Source: Martinezella tropici (lineage in GTDB: Bacteria; Pseudomonadota; Alphaproteobacteria; Rhizobiales; Rhizobiaceae). Taken from it: DNA of 64,000 bases. This document shows positions 36,187 through 45,825 of this stretch, one piece after another. Positions within the stretch are counted from its first letter, which is position 1. Each line of letters opens with the position of its first letter. The stretch spans positions 62,001 to 126,000 of the forward strand of contig NZ_QMKK01000020.1 in NCBI RefSeq assembly GCF_003287875.1, in the 5' to 3' direction. Both the position numbers and the translations under genes were made by a program. The notes below the pieces were generated by a model that was given only the letters and a program-made list of their open reading frames with translations, was not told the origin of the DNA and did not search any database.

Positions 36187-38613
36187 TCAGGCGCGCATGC
36201 GTGCGCCATCGGCATCGAACAGAGGTTCAGCCTGCAAGCTCGCCGGCAGAAGCTCGCCGAGCAATTCAATTGACCACCCCTGCGCCTCGTCGGCGATGTC
36301 CTTCGGCACATAGCCGACGGCAACCGAAAGCCCGGAGGCGTGGGCGTAGCCGCCCGACGTAACCCAGCCGCAGACGGCGCCATTGTGATAGATCGGCTCG
36401 TCGCCGATGACATCGGCGTCCTTTGCCGAGAGAATGAAGCTACGCAGCCGCAGCACCCCGCCTTCCGCTTTCTCCTTGGATGCAGCCGCCTTGCCAATGA
36501 AATCGGCCTCCTTGGACAAGGCCACGAAGCGGTTCAGTCCCGCTTCCAGCGGCCCGTAAAGCGGACGATATTCACGCGCCCAGCTGCCATAGGATTTGTC
36601 GAGACGAAGCGCGTTCAATGCCCTCAGACCAAAGAGCCGGATGCCGAATTCGGCCCCCTCCTCCATCAGGAGGTCGAAGATGTAGCGCTGATATTCCGGT
36701 TTCATCCAGATCTCATAACCGAGATCGCCGGTGTAGGAGACCCGGCCGACGATCGCCGGCGCCATGCCGAGATCCATGCGGCGGATCGACATGAAGGGAA
36801 ACTCTGCGGTGGAGAGGTCCTGATGGGTCAGCTTCTGCATGAGCTTGCGGGCATTCGGACCGGCGACCGACAGGCCAAGCAGCGAAAGGCCGAGAGCCTG
36901 CAATTCGACCGAGCCATCCTTCGGCAGCAGGCTTTCGAACCAACGCATATGATAGGCCTCGGCAATGCCGGAGCCGATGAGAAGGAAATCCCCCTCGCCC
37001 AGTTTCGCCAGGGTGAAATCGCCGATCAGCTTGCCGTCATGCTTCAGCATCGGAGCCAGCGTCATGCGGCCGATGGCGGGAATGCGGCAGGTGAGCAGCG
37101 TATCGAGGAAGGCTTCCGCGCCCGGCCCCTTGACCGAATATTTGGCAAAGCCCGAAGTTTCCATCAGGCCAACGCTCTCGCGCACGGCCTTCGCTTCGGC
37201 GCCGACGACATCGAAGTCGTTGGAACGGCGCCATGAGAATTGGTCGACCTCACCCTTCGGCGCGAACCACAGCGCCTGCTCGAGACCGTAATAAGCGCCG
37301 AAGACGCCGCCGGCCTGCTGCAGTATGTCGTAGATCGGCGTCGTCAGCAGCGGACGCGCCGCCGGCAGCTCCTCGTTGGGATAGCGGATCGAGAAGCGAC
37401 GGGCATAATTCTCGCGTACCTTGGCATTCGTATAGGCGAGCGTCGCGTAGTCGCCATAGCGGGAAACATCCATGGCGAAGACATCGAAGCCCGGATCGCC
37501 GTAGATCATCCAGTTGGCGAGCGCGAGACCCACACCGCCGCCCTGGCTGAAGCCGGCCATGACGGCACAGGCCGACCAATAGTTCCTCAAGCCGCGCACC
37601 GGCCCGACGAGCGGATTACCATCGGGCGAGAAGGTGAAGGGTCCGTTGATGATCCGCTTGATGCCGGCATTGTTGAAGGCCGGGAAATGGCGGAAGCCGA
37701 CTTCCAGTTCCGGGGTGATGCGCTCGATATCCTCGGCCAGCAACTCGTGGCCGAAATCCCACGGCGTCGTCACCGGCGACCATGGACGGCAGGCCTTTTC
37801 ATAGGTGCCCATCAGCATGCCCTGCCGCTCCTGGCGCAGATAGATCTCGCCGTCGAAGTCGACACAATGCATCAGCTCCTTGCCCGTCGTCTTGTTGAAG
37901 TCGATGACCTCGGGCATGTCCTCGGTGATGAGATACATATGCTCCATGGCGAGCACCGGCAGCTCCAGCCCCACCATGCGGCCGACTTCGCGCGCCCAGA
38001 GACCGGCGGCATTGACGACATGCTCGGCGATGATCTCGCCCTGGTTGGTGATGACGCGCCAGGAGCCATCCTCGCGCTGCACCAGCTCCTCCACCTTGGT
38101 ATGGAGATAGATTTCAGCGCCGTTCTTCTTGGCCGAACGGGCATAGGCATGAGTTGTGCCATAGGGATCGAGGTGGCCTTCGACGGGATCGTAAAGCGCG
38201 CCGACGAACTGATCGGGATCAAGGAGCGGCATCATGTCGTGCGCTTCCTTCGGCGTCAGCAGCGTCGCCTCCAAACCGTTGTAGCGGCCCTTGGCGAGAA
38301 TGGATTTCAGCCAGTCGAAGCGCTGCGGCGTGGCCGCCAGCATCAGGCCGGACGTCAGATGCAACCCGATATCCTGGCCCGAATATTCCTCGATCTCCTT
38401 ATAGAGTTCGACCGTATATTTCTGCAGCTTGGCGACGTTCGGATCGCCATTGATCGTATGCATGCCGCCGGCGGCATGCCAAGTCGAGCCGGATGTCAGT
38501 TCGGAGCGTTCGAGCAGCACCACATCCGTCCAGCCGAATTTCGTCAGGTGGTAGAGCACCGAACATCCGACGACACCGCCACCGATGACGACGACCTTGG
38601 CATGGCTTTTCAT
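36187..38613 (-). CDS. FAD-dependent dimethylglycine/sarcosine dehydrogenase-like protein (DAO-GcvT fusion)
   Basis: An 808-residue oxidoreductase. The N-terminal FAD domain has GGGVVGCSVLYHLTK, ELTSGSTWHAAGG (the His of this motif carries covalent FAD in mammalian relatives) and INGPFTFSPDGNPLVGPV. A linker domain follows, and residues ~440-808 are a GcvT-type folate-binding domain (SVAGPNARKLMQ, SYTGDLGYEIW). It should demethylate dimethylglycine, sarcosine or a related N-methyl compound, passing the one-carbon unit to tetrahydrofolate. 217 nt downstream of soxG on the same strand. Confidence 0.88.
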   Translation of the reverse strand: MKSHAKVVVIGGGVVGCSVLYHLTKFGWTDVVLLERSELTSGSTWHAAGGMHTINGDPNVAKLQKYTVELYKEIEEYSGQDIGLHLTSGLMLAATPQRFDWLKSILAKGRYNGLEATLLTPKEAHDMMPLLDPDQFVGALYDPVEGHLDPYGTTHAYARSAKKNGAEIYLHTKVEELVQREDGSWRVITNQGEIIAEHVVNAAGLWAREVGRMVGLELPVLAMEHMYLITEDMPEVIDFNKTTGKELMHCVDFDGEIYLRQERQGMLMGTYEKACRPWSPVTTPWDFGHELLAEDIERITPELEVGFRHFPAFNNAGIKRIINGPFTFSPDGNPLVGPVRGLRNYWSACAVMAGFSQGGGVGLALANWMIYGDPGFDVFAMDVSRYGDYATLAYTNAKVRENYARRFSIRYPNEELPAARPLLTTPIYDILQQAGGVFGAYYGLEQALWFAPKGEVDQFSWRRSNDFDVVGAEAKAVRESVGLMETSGFAKYSVKGPGAEAFLDTLLTCRIPAIGRMTLAPMLKHDGKLIGDFTLAKLGEGDFLLIGSGIAEAYHMRWFESLLPKDGSVELQALGLSLLGLSVAGPNARKLMQKLTHQDLSTAEFPFMSIRRMDLGMAPAIVGRVSYTGDLGYEIWMKPEYQRYIFDLLMEEGAEFGIRLFGLRALNALRLDKSYGSWAREYRPLYGPLEAGLNRFVALSKEADFIGKAAASKEKAEGGVLRLRSFILSAKDADVIGDEPIYHNGAVCGWVTSGGYAHASGLSVAVGYVPKDIADEAQGWSIELLGELLPASLQAEPLFDADGARMRA

Positions 38614-38830
38614 TGGGAATCCCCTGTTTTCGGCACGAAGCCGCCGGGTGTCTTCCCGCGCGACCGACCGTATTTGAGAGGAAACCTAGAGGCTATCCGG
38701 AAGGCCAAATAGCCCGAACTGCGAAACCGATATGTCTGTTTGCGCCATCGCAATTGTTCGGATCGCGCCATCTGCTATCGGCAACGGAATCCGGCTGCAA
38801 GCCATTCCATGTCCGGCGACATAAGGTTTT

Positions 38831-39385
38831 TCAATCGGCGAAACCGGCCGTCAGCGCGAACTCCCGCCCAATTTCCATGATCTCTTCGAAGACGCTGCCG
38901 GCATAGGAGCGCGGCACGATGATTTCGAAGCGATCGAGGCCGGTGCGCGCGACATTGGCGCCGACATGGCAGCACAGCATGCTCGCTGACTGTCCCTCGG
39001 CAAAGACCTGCGGATGCAGATCGACAGCCACGCATTTGGCAAGGATTCGGCGAACGCTGGGACCGGAAATGCGCAGCAGCACACGGCCATCGCTCTGCTC
39101 GAAGAAGGAAAGCCGGGCCGGATCGAGCTTGAAGAGATCCCGCGCCACACTATCGGCGCCAAGCGCCTCCGACACGACAAGCCATTCCCTCGGTCCGACG
39201 TTGCGAACAGATACGTCCTTGATCGCCTTCAAGCTCGCCAAGACATCATCCTGATCCCCGGCCTTGCCAAGCACCGAGAAGATCACCGGACGACGCAGCA
39301 CAGCGAGATGATTCGGATTTGCGGCCGCCTCGAAGCCCGAAATATGATCTTCCAGCACGTGCCTGTTCTGAAACGCGACGCTCAT
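38831..39385 (-). CDS. soxG: Sarcosine oxidase gamma subunit SoxG
   Basis: Small subunit of heterotetrameric sarcosine oxidase, 184 residues from the ATG at 39385 (MSVAFQNRHVLEDHI), 7 nt after the soxA stop; upstream in-frame codons overlap soxA. The SoxG/GcvT-like fold is suggested by RNVGPREWLVVSE, DGRVLLRISGPSVRRILAKC and FEIIVPRSYAGSVFEEI. The subunit helps hold the tunnel between flavin and folate sites. Confidence 0.92.
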   Translation of the reverse strand: MSVAFQNRHVLEDHISGFEAAANPNHLAVLRRPVIFSVLGKAGDQDDVLASLKAIKDVSVRNVGPREWLVVSEALGADSVARDLFKLDPARLSFFEQSDGRVLLRISGPSVRRILAKCVAVDLHPQVFAEGQSASMLCCHVGANVARTGLDRFEIIVPRSYAGSVFEEIMEIGREFALTAGFAD

Positions 39386-39392
39386 CAATCCA

Positions 39393-42350
39393 TCACCCCA
39401 AAAGTTTCTTGTTGTCGGGATCGACAAAGACCGGACTGCAGATTTCCGCCCCCACTTCCTCGCCGCGCAATCCGTCCCAGACGATCACATGCTCGCCAAT
39501 CCGCTCCCGGCCCGACTTCAGGAAAGCGAGCGCGATGGAATGACCGAGCGTCGGCGAGAAACAGGCCGAGGAGACATGACCCTGATCGTTCACGGTCGAT
39601 GGCCGTGCGCCTTCCTTCAAAAGATGCGCGCCGGCGTGAATTTCCTTCGTGGTATCGAGAGGCTTCAGGCCCACGAGTTGCCCGCGATCGGCGGCCGTCA
39701 GACCAAAGCGGGTCGAGAGCCTCTTGCCGATGAAATCCGGCTTCTGCGCCGCCATCATCCGTCCGAGCCCGACATCGTCAGGTGTGGTGCGGCCATCCAG
39801 TTCATTATGGGTGACATGACCCTTCTCGATACGCAGCACGTTGAGGGCTTCGACGCCATAGGGGCAGATGCCATGCACCTTGCCGGCCTCCATGATGGCA
39901 TCGGCAACCGCCTCGCCGTAGCCGGCCGGCACCGCCAGTTCATAGGCGAGCTCACCCGAGAAGGAAATGCGGAACAGGCGCGCCCTGAGCCCACCCTTCA
40001 GCATGATTTCGGCTGCCGCAAGGAAGGGGAAGAACGCGTCGGAAATATCGTCTTCCACGATCTGCTCCAGCACCAGCCGCGCCTTCGGGCCGGCAATCGC
40101 CATCTGCGCCCATTGATCGGACGAGGACACGAAGCAAACGTCGAGCTGCGGCCAAAGCGTTTGAGCGCAGAATTCCATATGCGTCATCACCTCACCGGCC
40201 ATCGCCGTCGTGGTCGTCATGAAAAAGTGGTCGGGCGTCAGCCGACTCGTCGTGCCATCATCGAAGACCATACCGTCTTCGCGCAGCATCAAACCATAGC
40301 GCGCCTTGCCGATCGGCAGCTTGAGGAAGGCGTTGGAGTAGAGCCGGTTGAGGAACTCCGCCGCATCCTTGCCGAAGATCTCGATCTTGCCGAGCGTCGA
40401 CACATCGCAAAGCCCGACATTGTTACGGACATTCAGCACCTCGCGGTCGACGCTGTCGCGCCAGCCCTTCTCGCCCGGCCGGGCAAACCAGGACGAGCGA
40501 TACCAGAGACCAGCCTCGACGAAGGCCGCGCCATTCTTCTTCGCCCAGCCATGCAGCGGCGATTCCCTGATCGGCTGCGCATGCTTGTCGCGCGCGGTTC
40601 CCGCCAGTGCGCCAAAGGATACCGGCGTATAGAACGGCCGGAATGTCGTGGTGCCGACGGCGGCCGGGCTGACACCGCGCATGCCGGCGATGATGCCGGC
40701 GGCGTTGACATTGCCGAGCTTGCCCTGGTCCGTTGCCATGCCGCTGGTCGTATAACGCTTGGCATGCTCCACATGACCGAAGCCTTCACGCAAAGCGAGG
40801 CCCAGATCCTTGCTGTGGACGTCATTCTGGAAGTCGACGAATGCCTTGTCCTTGGCACCCGGCACATGCCAGATCGCGGCGAAGGATGGATCATACTCAC
40901 CCTCCACTTCGGGCAAGTCAGCCGCATAAGCCGTGCGGCCCAGGTTTTCGACAATCTTCCGTGCCTTGTCCGCGCCGTCGGCAAGACAGCCGGAAACGCT
41001 CTCGATACCCGCAGCCGAACCGGCAATCTCCAGCTCTCCAGAAACGATTGGCGCCATGAAGGCCTGCTTCTCGTCCGACCAGACCGGCTTGGCGCCGCGC
41101 TGGCACGCAAGATGGATGATCGGCGACCAACCGCCCGACATTGCCAGTGCATCGCAGGCGATCAGCTCATCCAGCCCACCGCGATCGGCGATGACGCCGC
41201 TGATGCGATATTTGCCTTTGGTCGCGTGGACGCTTGCCGTATGAACCACGCGCACGCCCTGAGGAGCAGCATCCGCCGATGCGGCACGCGTGTCGAGGAT
41301 TGCCGAAATCTCGACGCCTGCAGCGGCGAGATCGGCCGCAGTTCGGTAGCCGGAACCGCCATTGGTGAAAACCGCCACCTTCTGCCCGGCAACGACGCCA
41401 TAACGGTTGAGGTAGCTGCGCATGGCGCCGGCCATCATCACGCCCGGGCGATCATTACCGCCGAACACCAGCGGCCGTTCTTCCGCACCCGAGGCGAGGA
41501 TGGCGCGCTTGGCGGCGATGCGCCAGAGCCGCTCGATCGGCAGGTCGGGCGATGGCATCGCTACATGCTTCTGTACCTTCTCGACCGCGCCGAAGACATT
41601 GCCGTCATACCAGCCGAACACGGTGGTCCGCGGCATCAAGGTCACGTTATCGAAGCTCTGCAGCTCCTCAAGCGTTGCCTGCACGAACACGTCAGCAGAA
41701 GCGCCGCCGATCGTCAGCTTTTCCGACAATAGCGAGCCGCCGAGCCGAAAGCCTTCGTCGGCCAATACCACGCGCAAGCCCGCGCGGGCAGCGGTCAGAG
41801 CCGCCATGAGCCCCGCCGGACCGGAGCCGATCACAAGCAGGTCGCAATGCGCCCAGGCCTTCTCGTAACGGTCCGGATCGGCCTGCATGACCGCCTTGCC
41901 GAGGCCGGCAGCGCGACGGATCAGCGGCTCATAGACCTTTTCCCATAAGGCGGCCGGCCACATGAAGGTCTTGTAGTAGAAGCCGGCGCCGAGGAAGGGC
42001 GAGAACAAGCCATTGATCGCGCCAAAATCATACTTCAGCGACGGCCAGCGGTTCTGGCTCACTGCACTCATGCCCTGATAGAGCTCAGCGACGGTCGCGC
42101 GCGTATTCGGCTCGGTGCGGCCATCCTTGCCGATGGTGACGAGCGCATTCGGCTCGGCCGAGCCTGCGGTCAGAACACCACGCGGCCGATGGTATTTGAA
42201 GCTGCGCCCGACCAGCATCTGATCGTTGGCAAGCAAGGCGGCGGCGAGTGTATCGCCTTCCAGACCCTTCATTTCCTTGCCGTCGAATTGGAAGGAAAGC
42301 GGGCGGCTCCGATTGACGAGCCCGCCTGTCGACAGTCGATAGGCCGTCAT
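39393..42350 (-). CDS. soxA: Sarcosine oxidase alpha subunit SoxA
   Basis: Large subunit, 985 residues from the ATG at 42350, which overlaps the soxD stop (ATGA). Domain order: an N-terminal ferredoxin-like Fer2_4 fold (FDGKEMKGLEGDTLAAALLAN), an NAD-binding domain (VIGSGPAGLMAALTAARAG), a BFD-like linker, and a C-terminal GcvT folate domain from about residue 600 (AIAGPKARLVLEQI, SFSGELAYELAVP). Transfers the methyl carbon of sarcosine to tetrahydrofolate as 5,10-methylene-THF. The length is normal. Confidence 0.96.
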   Translation of the reverse strand: MTAYRLSTGGLVNRSRPLSFQFDGKEMKGLEGDTLAAALLANDQMLVGRSFKYHRPRGVLTAGSAEPNALVTIGKDGRTEPNTRATVAELYQGMSAVSQNRWPSLKYDFGAINGLFSPFLGAGFYYKTFMWPAALWEKVYEPLIRRAAGLGKAVMQADPDRYEKAWAHCDLLVIGSGPAGLMAALTAARAGLRVVLADEGFRLGGSLLSEKLTIGGASADVFVQATLEELQSFDNVTLMPRTTVFGWYDGNVFGAVEKVQKHVAMPSPDLPIERLWRIAAKRAILASGAEERPLVFGGNDRPGVMMAGAMRSYLNRYGVVAGQKVAVFTNGGSGYRTAADLAAAGVEISAILDTRAASADAAPQGVRVVHTASVHATKGKYRISGVIADRGGLDELIACDALAMSGGWSPIIHLACQRGAKPVWSDEKQAFMAPIVSGELEIAGSAAGIESVSGCLADGADKARKIVENLGRTAYAADLPEVEGEYDPSFAAIWHVPGAKDKAFVDFQNDVHSKDLGLALREGFGHVEHAKRYTTSGMATDQGKLGNVNAAGIIAGMRGVSPAAVGTTTFRPFYTPVSFGALAGTARDKHAQPIRESPLHGWAKKNGAAFVEAGLWYRSSWFARPGEKGWRDSVDREVLNVRNNVGLCDVSTLGKIEIFGKDAAEFLNRLYSNAFLKLPIGKARYGLMLREDGMVFDDGTTSRLTPDHFFMTTTTAMAGEVMTHMEFCAQTLWPQLDVCFVSSSDQWAQMAIAGPKARLVLEQIVEDDISDAFFPFLAAAEIMLKGGLRARLFRISFSGELAYELAVPAGYGEAVADAIMEAGKVHGICPYGVEALNVLRIEKGHVTHNELDGRTTPDDVGLGRMMAAQKPDFIGKRLSTRFGLTAADRGQLVGLKPLDTTKEIHAGAHLLKEGARPSTVNDQGHVSSACFSPTLGHSIALAFLKSGRERIGEHVIVWDGLRGEEVGAEICSPVFVDPDNKKLLG

Positions 42351-42622
42351 CGTGCCGCCTCCCTCGCCTTGTCCTCGGCATCGGTAACGGAAAAGACCTC
42401 GTGCGTGACATTGCTGCGCTCGACGACCAGCCAGCGGCGACATCCCGCGCTATGATGCCAGTACTCTTGAATCCGGCCGCGCTCGTTGTCGCGGACAAAG
42501 ACATAGCGGTTCCAGTCTTCATCCGGTGCAGTCGGCGCCGGGCGAACGACGGATGCGCCGCGAATGGAGAATTCTTCCTTGGGTCGCACGCCGCAATGCG
42601 GGCAGATGATCAAGCTTGCCAT
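42347..42622 (-). CDS. soxD: Sarcosine oxidase delta subunit SoxD
   Basis: Zinc-binding small subunit, 91 residues from ATG at 42622 (MASLIICPHCGVRPKEEF), with C-P-H-C and a downstream HHSAGCRRWLVVER providing zinc ligands. The gene starts 13 nt after soxB and overlaps soxA by 4 nt. In-frame codons further upstream lie inside soxB and are rejected as start. Confidence 0.95.
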   Translation of the reverse strand: MASLIICPHCGVRPKEEFSIRGASVVRPAPTAPDEDWNRYVFVRDNERGRIQEYWHHSAGCRRWLVVERSNVTHEVFSVTDAEDKAREAAR

Positions 42623-42635
42623 TGGTATTGTGCCC

Positions 42636-43889
42636 TCAATGCAGGTTCGGCTGCGGACCCTTGCCGCCTTCGTCGATCGCAAAGCCGCGCTCGAAACGGT
42701 CGAGGCGCAGAAGGCGGCTGACATCGTGGCTCTCGCCCTTGGCGATCAGATGCGCGAAGCAAAAGCCCGAGGCGGGCGTCGCTTTGAAGCCGCCATAGTT
42801 CCAGCCGCAATTCAGATAAAGATTTTCGATGGGCGTGCGATCGATGATCGGCGAACCGTCCATGCTCATGTCCATGACGCCGCCCCAGGTGCGCAGCACG
42901 CGGACGCGCGACAGGCCGGGGATAAGCGCCACCCCCTCCTCCATGGTATGCTCGACGGTCGCAAGATTGCCGCGCTGCGCATAGGAGCTGTAGTAGTCGA
43001 TATCGGCGCCGAAGACCAAGCCGCCCTTGTCGGACTGGGATATATAGAAGTGTCCTGCGCCATAGGTGATGACATTGTCGATAACAGGCTTCAGCCCCTC
43101 GGAAACGAAGGCTTGCAGCACATGCGTTTCGATCGGCAATTCCAGATCGGCCATATTGCCGAGGATCGATGTATGGCCGGCGGCCGCGAGCGCCAGCTTG
43201 TTGCAGCCGATGAAGCCACGGTTCGTTTCCACCCCTGTCACTGCACCACCCTCGTCGCGGCGGATGCCGATTACTTCGCATTGCTGGATGAGATCGACGC
43301 CGCGGCTGTCGGCGCCACGCGCATAACCCCAGGCGACCGCATCGTGCCGCGCCGTGCCGCCGCGCCGCTGCAGGAGGCCACCAAGAATCGGAAAGCGGGC
43401 ATGATCGAAGTTCAGATAGGGCATCATCCGGCGGACCTGCTCGCGATTGAGCAATTCGGCATCGACGCCGTGCATGCGCATGGCATTGCCGCGCCGGGCA
43501 TAGGCATCGCGCTGGCCATCGGAATGGAACAGATTGACGATGCCGCGCTGGGACACCATGGCATTATAGTTGAAATCCTGCTCAAGCCCTTCCCAGAGCT
43601 TCATCGAGAACTCGTAGAAAGGCTCGTTACCGGGCAGCAGATAGTTGGAGCGGATGATCGTCGTGTTACGCCCGACATTGCCGGAACCGATATAGCTCTT
43701 TTCCAGCACTGCGACATTGGTAATGCCGAATTCCTTGGCGAGATAATAGGCCGTCGCCAAGCCATGTCCGCCACCGCCAACGATGATCACGTCATAATGT
43801 GGTTTCGGCTCCGGCGTCCGCCACAGCGGCTGCCAATGGCGATTGCCTGAAAACGCCTGTTTTAGAAGCTGATAAGCCGAATAACGCAT
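42636..43889 (-). CDS. soxB: Sarcosine oxidase beta subunit SoxB
   Basis: Flavin subunit of 417 residues from ATG at 43889 (MRYSAYQLLKQAF), the normal SoxB start; the upstream open frame is not coding-like. FAD-binding motif DVIIVGGGGHGLATAYYLAKEFG (quoted part IIVGGGGHGLATAYYLA) and the C-terminal NCGWNYGGFKATPASG, which faces the substrate flavin, are visible. Oxidises sarcosine to glycine. First gene of soxBDAG; its promoter lies in 43890-44216. Confidence 0.97.
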   Translation of the reverse strand: MRYSAYQLLKQAFSGNRHWQPLWRTPEPKPHYDVIIVGGGGHGLATAYYLAKEFGITNVAVLEKSYIGSGNVGRNTTIIRSNYLLPGNEPFYEFSMKLWEGLEQDFNYNAMVSQRGIVNLFHSDGQRDAYARRGNAMRMHGVDAELLNREQVRRMMPYLNFDHARFPILGGLLQRRGGTARHDAVAWGYARGADSRGVDLIQQCEVIGIRRDEGGAVTGVETNRGFIGCNKLALAAAGHTSILGNMADLELPIETHVLQAFVSEGLKPVIDNVITYGAGHFYISQSDKGGLVFGADIDYYSSYAQRGNLATVEHTMEEGVALIPGLSRVRVLRTWGGVMDMSMDGSPIIDRTPIENLYLNCGWNYGGFKATPASGFCFAHLIAKGESHDVSRLLRLDRFERGFAIDEGGKGPQPNLH

Positions 43890-44216
43890 GCATTCATCCC
43901 GATCACGACCCGGCCGCACATTCGCACATGCAATAAAAACGACAAGTCCCGAAAGGACGAAAAAGCTTCGCAAACAGAACAAGATCTTTTCCGAATGCGC
44001 AGTGACGGGCACGGTCTGCTCTCGGAAGAATACATTGCCAAGCTGCCGAAAAGCCCGCCCACTCGGAAAGCCACACGGGGCGCTGTTGCTAAACCTTTGC
44101 TTACACGTTAAGGCGAAGGAAGGGGCATCGGAAGTCTAAACTTCGCAATCGCAACTTCTTATATATAATGTCCGGAGAGTTCAGGCGCGGACTGTGCGCG
44201 GAAGACGAAGAAGCAG
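43890..44216. other. 327-bp divergent intergenic region soxB / cysQ-like
   Basis: No convincing gene. It should contain the soxB promoter on the minus strand and holds the recognisable plus-strand -10 box at 44164-44169. No glycine-riboswitch-like structure was recognised. Confidence 0.5.
44141..44169 (+). promoter_or_regulatory. Candidate sigma-70 promoter of the cysQ-like gene
   Basis: Perfect TATAAT at 44164-44169; a weak -35 CTTCGC (consensus CTTGAC) 17 bp upstream at 44141-44146. The start codon follows 47 bp after the -10 box. Confidence 0.45.
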
Positions 44217-45011
44217 ATGCTTGCAACATTCGAAAAGGCGGCGCTCGAGGCAGGAAAGGCCATTCTGGAGGTCTATCGTGCCGGCTATTCCGTTGCCTTG
44301 AAGCAGGACTTGAGCCCCGTCACGCTGGCGGACGAACGCGCCGAAAACATCATTCTCCGGCACCTCGAACGCGATTTTCCCCATATCCCCGCCATTGCCG
44401 AGGAGCAGGTTGCCGCCGGCAAGATTCCGGACGTACGCGGCCGCGCCTTCTTTCTGGTCGACCCGCTCGATGGCACCCGGGAATTCATCGAGCATCGTGA
44501 CGAGTTCACCGTCAACATCGCCTATATCGAGGATGGTATTCCCCTCATCGGCATCGTCTATGCCCCGGCACTTGGTGTCGCCTTTACCGGTGAACCCGGC
44601 AGAGCCCGCAAGCTGATCGTCGACGAGCAATTTTCCGTTGCCGACCGCCTGACCATCGCCGTGCGCGAACCACCCGCCAAACTGACCGCGCTAGCCAGCC
44701 GCTGCAACAGCAATGCGAAAACCGAAGGCTTTTTGACGGACAATGCGGTTTCCGGCTGCACATCGATCGGTTCGTCGCTGAAATTCTGCCTGCTCGCCGA
44801 GGGTAAGGCCGATGTCTATCCACGTTTCGGCCGGACCATGGAATGGGATACGGCAGCCGGCGATGCCGTGTTGAGGGCGGCGGGCGGCATGACGGTAACC
44901 GTCGAAGGCGGCCTTCTGACATACGGCAAGACCGATCAGAGTGAGGATTGCGACTTCGCCAATCCGCACTTCATCTGCTGGGGTGGACAGAAGCAAGGCG
45001 TGTCGGCGTAA
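44217..45011 (+). CDS. cysQ: 3'(2'),5'-bisphosphate nucleotidase, CysQ type (inositol monophosphatase superfamily)
   Basis: A 264-residue phosphatase. Metal site 1 is DPLDGTREF, with ADERAE and AEEQVAAG upstream, and metal site 2 WDTAAGDAVLRAAGG near the C-terminus. CysQ enzymes recycle the adenosine bisphosphate left by sulfate assimilation and relieve its toxicity. The order of motifs and the VTLADERAE sequence favour CysQ over SuhB. It is monocistronic, with no sulfur genes adjacent. Confidence 0.88.
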   Translation: MLATFEKAALEAGKAILEVYRAGYSVALKQDLSPVTLADERAENIILRHLERDFPHIPAIAEEQVAAGKIPDVRGRAFFLVDPLDGTREFIEHRDEFTVNIAYIEDGIPLIGIVYAPALGVAFTGEPGRARKLIVDEQFSVADRLTIAVREPPAKLTALASRCNSNAKTEGFLTDNAVSGCTSIGSSLKFCLLAEGKADVYPRFGRTMEWDTAAGDAVLRAAGGMTVTVEGGLLTYGKTDQSEDCDFANPHFICWGGQKQGVSA

Positions 45012-45312
45012 GTTTATTTTTGCAAGTAAAAACAATTCTTGCACCTGCTCCCGAGCCGCAGAGCAGCAAATCAGCTACCGAAATTTCGGCCCTAAAGCGT
45101 AAGTTTTCACTGACGAAAAATCATAGAGTGAATACGATTCACCCTGAAATAACAGGGACTTTCAGGTGTTTTGCTCAGGCGAAACATACGCAAATCACCT
45201 CTCCGCCACATTGATTAAATTTATTAGCAAAGTCTTACCATGTGCTTAGGCAATTTTTAAATGTGGCAAGATAGAGTGCCTCTCGTGGTCTTGAGTGTGT
45301 GTAGAGAGTCCA
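45012..45312. other. 301-bp region upstream of sciP
   Basis: AT-rich (unlike the coding neighbours), with one GANTC methylation site (GATTC 45136-45140) and a partial CtrA-like box TTACCAT at 45235-45241, about 72 bp before sciP. No gene seen. Confidence 0.4.
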
Positions 45313-45588
45313 ATGACCGAAATGATACGTCCCCGAGTGAAGTATGTCATCGGCCCCGATGGCAGCCCGCTGACGATAGCAGACCTTCCGCCGCCGAATA
45401 CGCGCCGCTGGGTCATTCGTCGTAAGGCAGAGGTTGTCGCCGCCGTGCGTGGTGGTCTGCTCAGCTTGGAAGAAGCCTGCGAACGTTATACGTTGACCGT
45501 CGAAGAGTTCCTCTCCTGGCAGTCGTCCATCAATACCCATGGCCTTGCCGGCCTCCGGACGACCCGCATACAGCAGTATCGCCACTGA
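45313..45588 (+). CDS. sciP: CtrA inhibitor SciP (DUF1153)
   Basis: A 91-residue helix-turn-helix protein, start ATG at 45313 rather than the GTG six codons upstream. Conserved core: YVIGPDGSPLTIADLPPP, TRRWVIRRKAEVVAAV, LSLEEACERYTLTVEEF and WQSSINTHGLAGLRTT. In Caulobacter SciP binds CtrA and blocks its transcriptional activation in G1. Here it is close to ctrA (1.6 kb) and chpT, grouping three parts of one circuit. Followed by a strong terminator. Confidence 0.95.
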   Translation: MTEMIRPRVKYVIGPDGSPLTIADLPPPNTRRWVIRRKAEVVAAVRGGLLSLEEACERYTLTVEEFLSWQSSINTHGLAGLRTTRIQQYRH

Positions 45589-45623
45589 CAGCAGCGACAG
45601 CACCACCTTAATTTGCTTTTGTG

Positions 45624-45660
45624 TTCGGGCCTCTTTCCAGCAAAGAGGCCCGAATTATTT
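45624..45660 (+). terminator. Rho-independent terminator of sciP
   Basis: Perfect 13-bp stem TTCGGGCCTCTTT / AAAGAGGCCCGAA, 5-nt loop, then TTATTT, about 36 nt after the stop. Confidence 0.9.
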
Positions 45661-45825
45661 GTCGCACTGCTCTCTGAGAATGTAGCGCGCTTGGCAGCAA
45701 AGGGCTTGGCTCGGCGTTTTTCGACACCAATTTAAACGGAGACGATCCGTTAACAATCTCGATGGTTGGCATACGTCGGAGCACATGCAATCCTCGTCAT
45801 CTGCAACGCGTTAAGGGAAAAAATC

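Noticed and set aside
37240..38712. 490-codon plus-strand open frame
   Set aside because: Antisense to the dimethylglycine/sarcosine dehydrogenase-like gene; no motifs.
39489..41732. 747-codon plus-strand open frame
   Set aside because: Antisense to soxA, which has clear ferredoxin-like, NAD-binding and GcvT motifs.
42564..43850. 428-codon plus-strand open frame
   Set aside because: Antisense to soxB/soxD; no recognisable motif.
43890..44216. Glycine riboswitch before sarcosine oxidase
   Set aside because: No tandem conserved aptamer core was recognised in this region.
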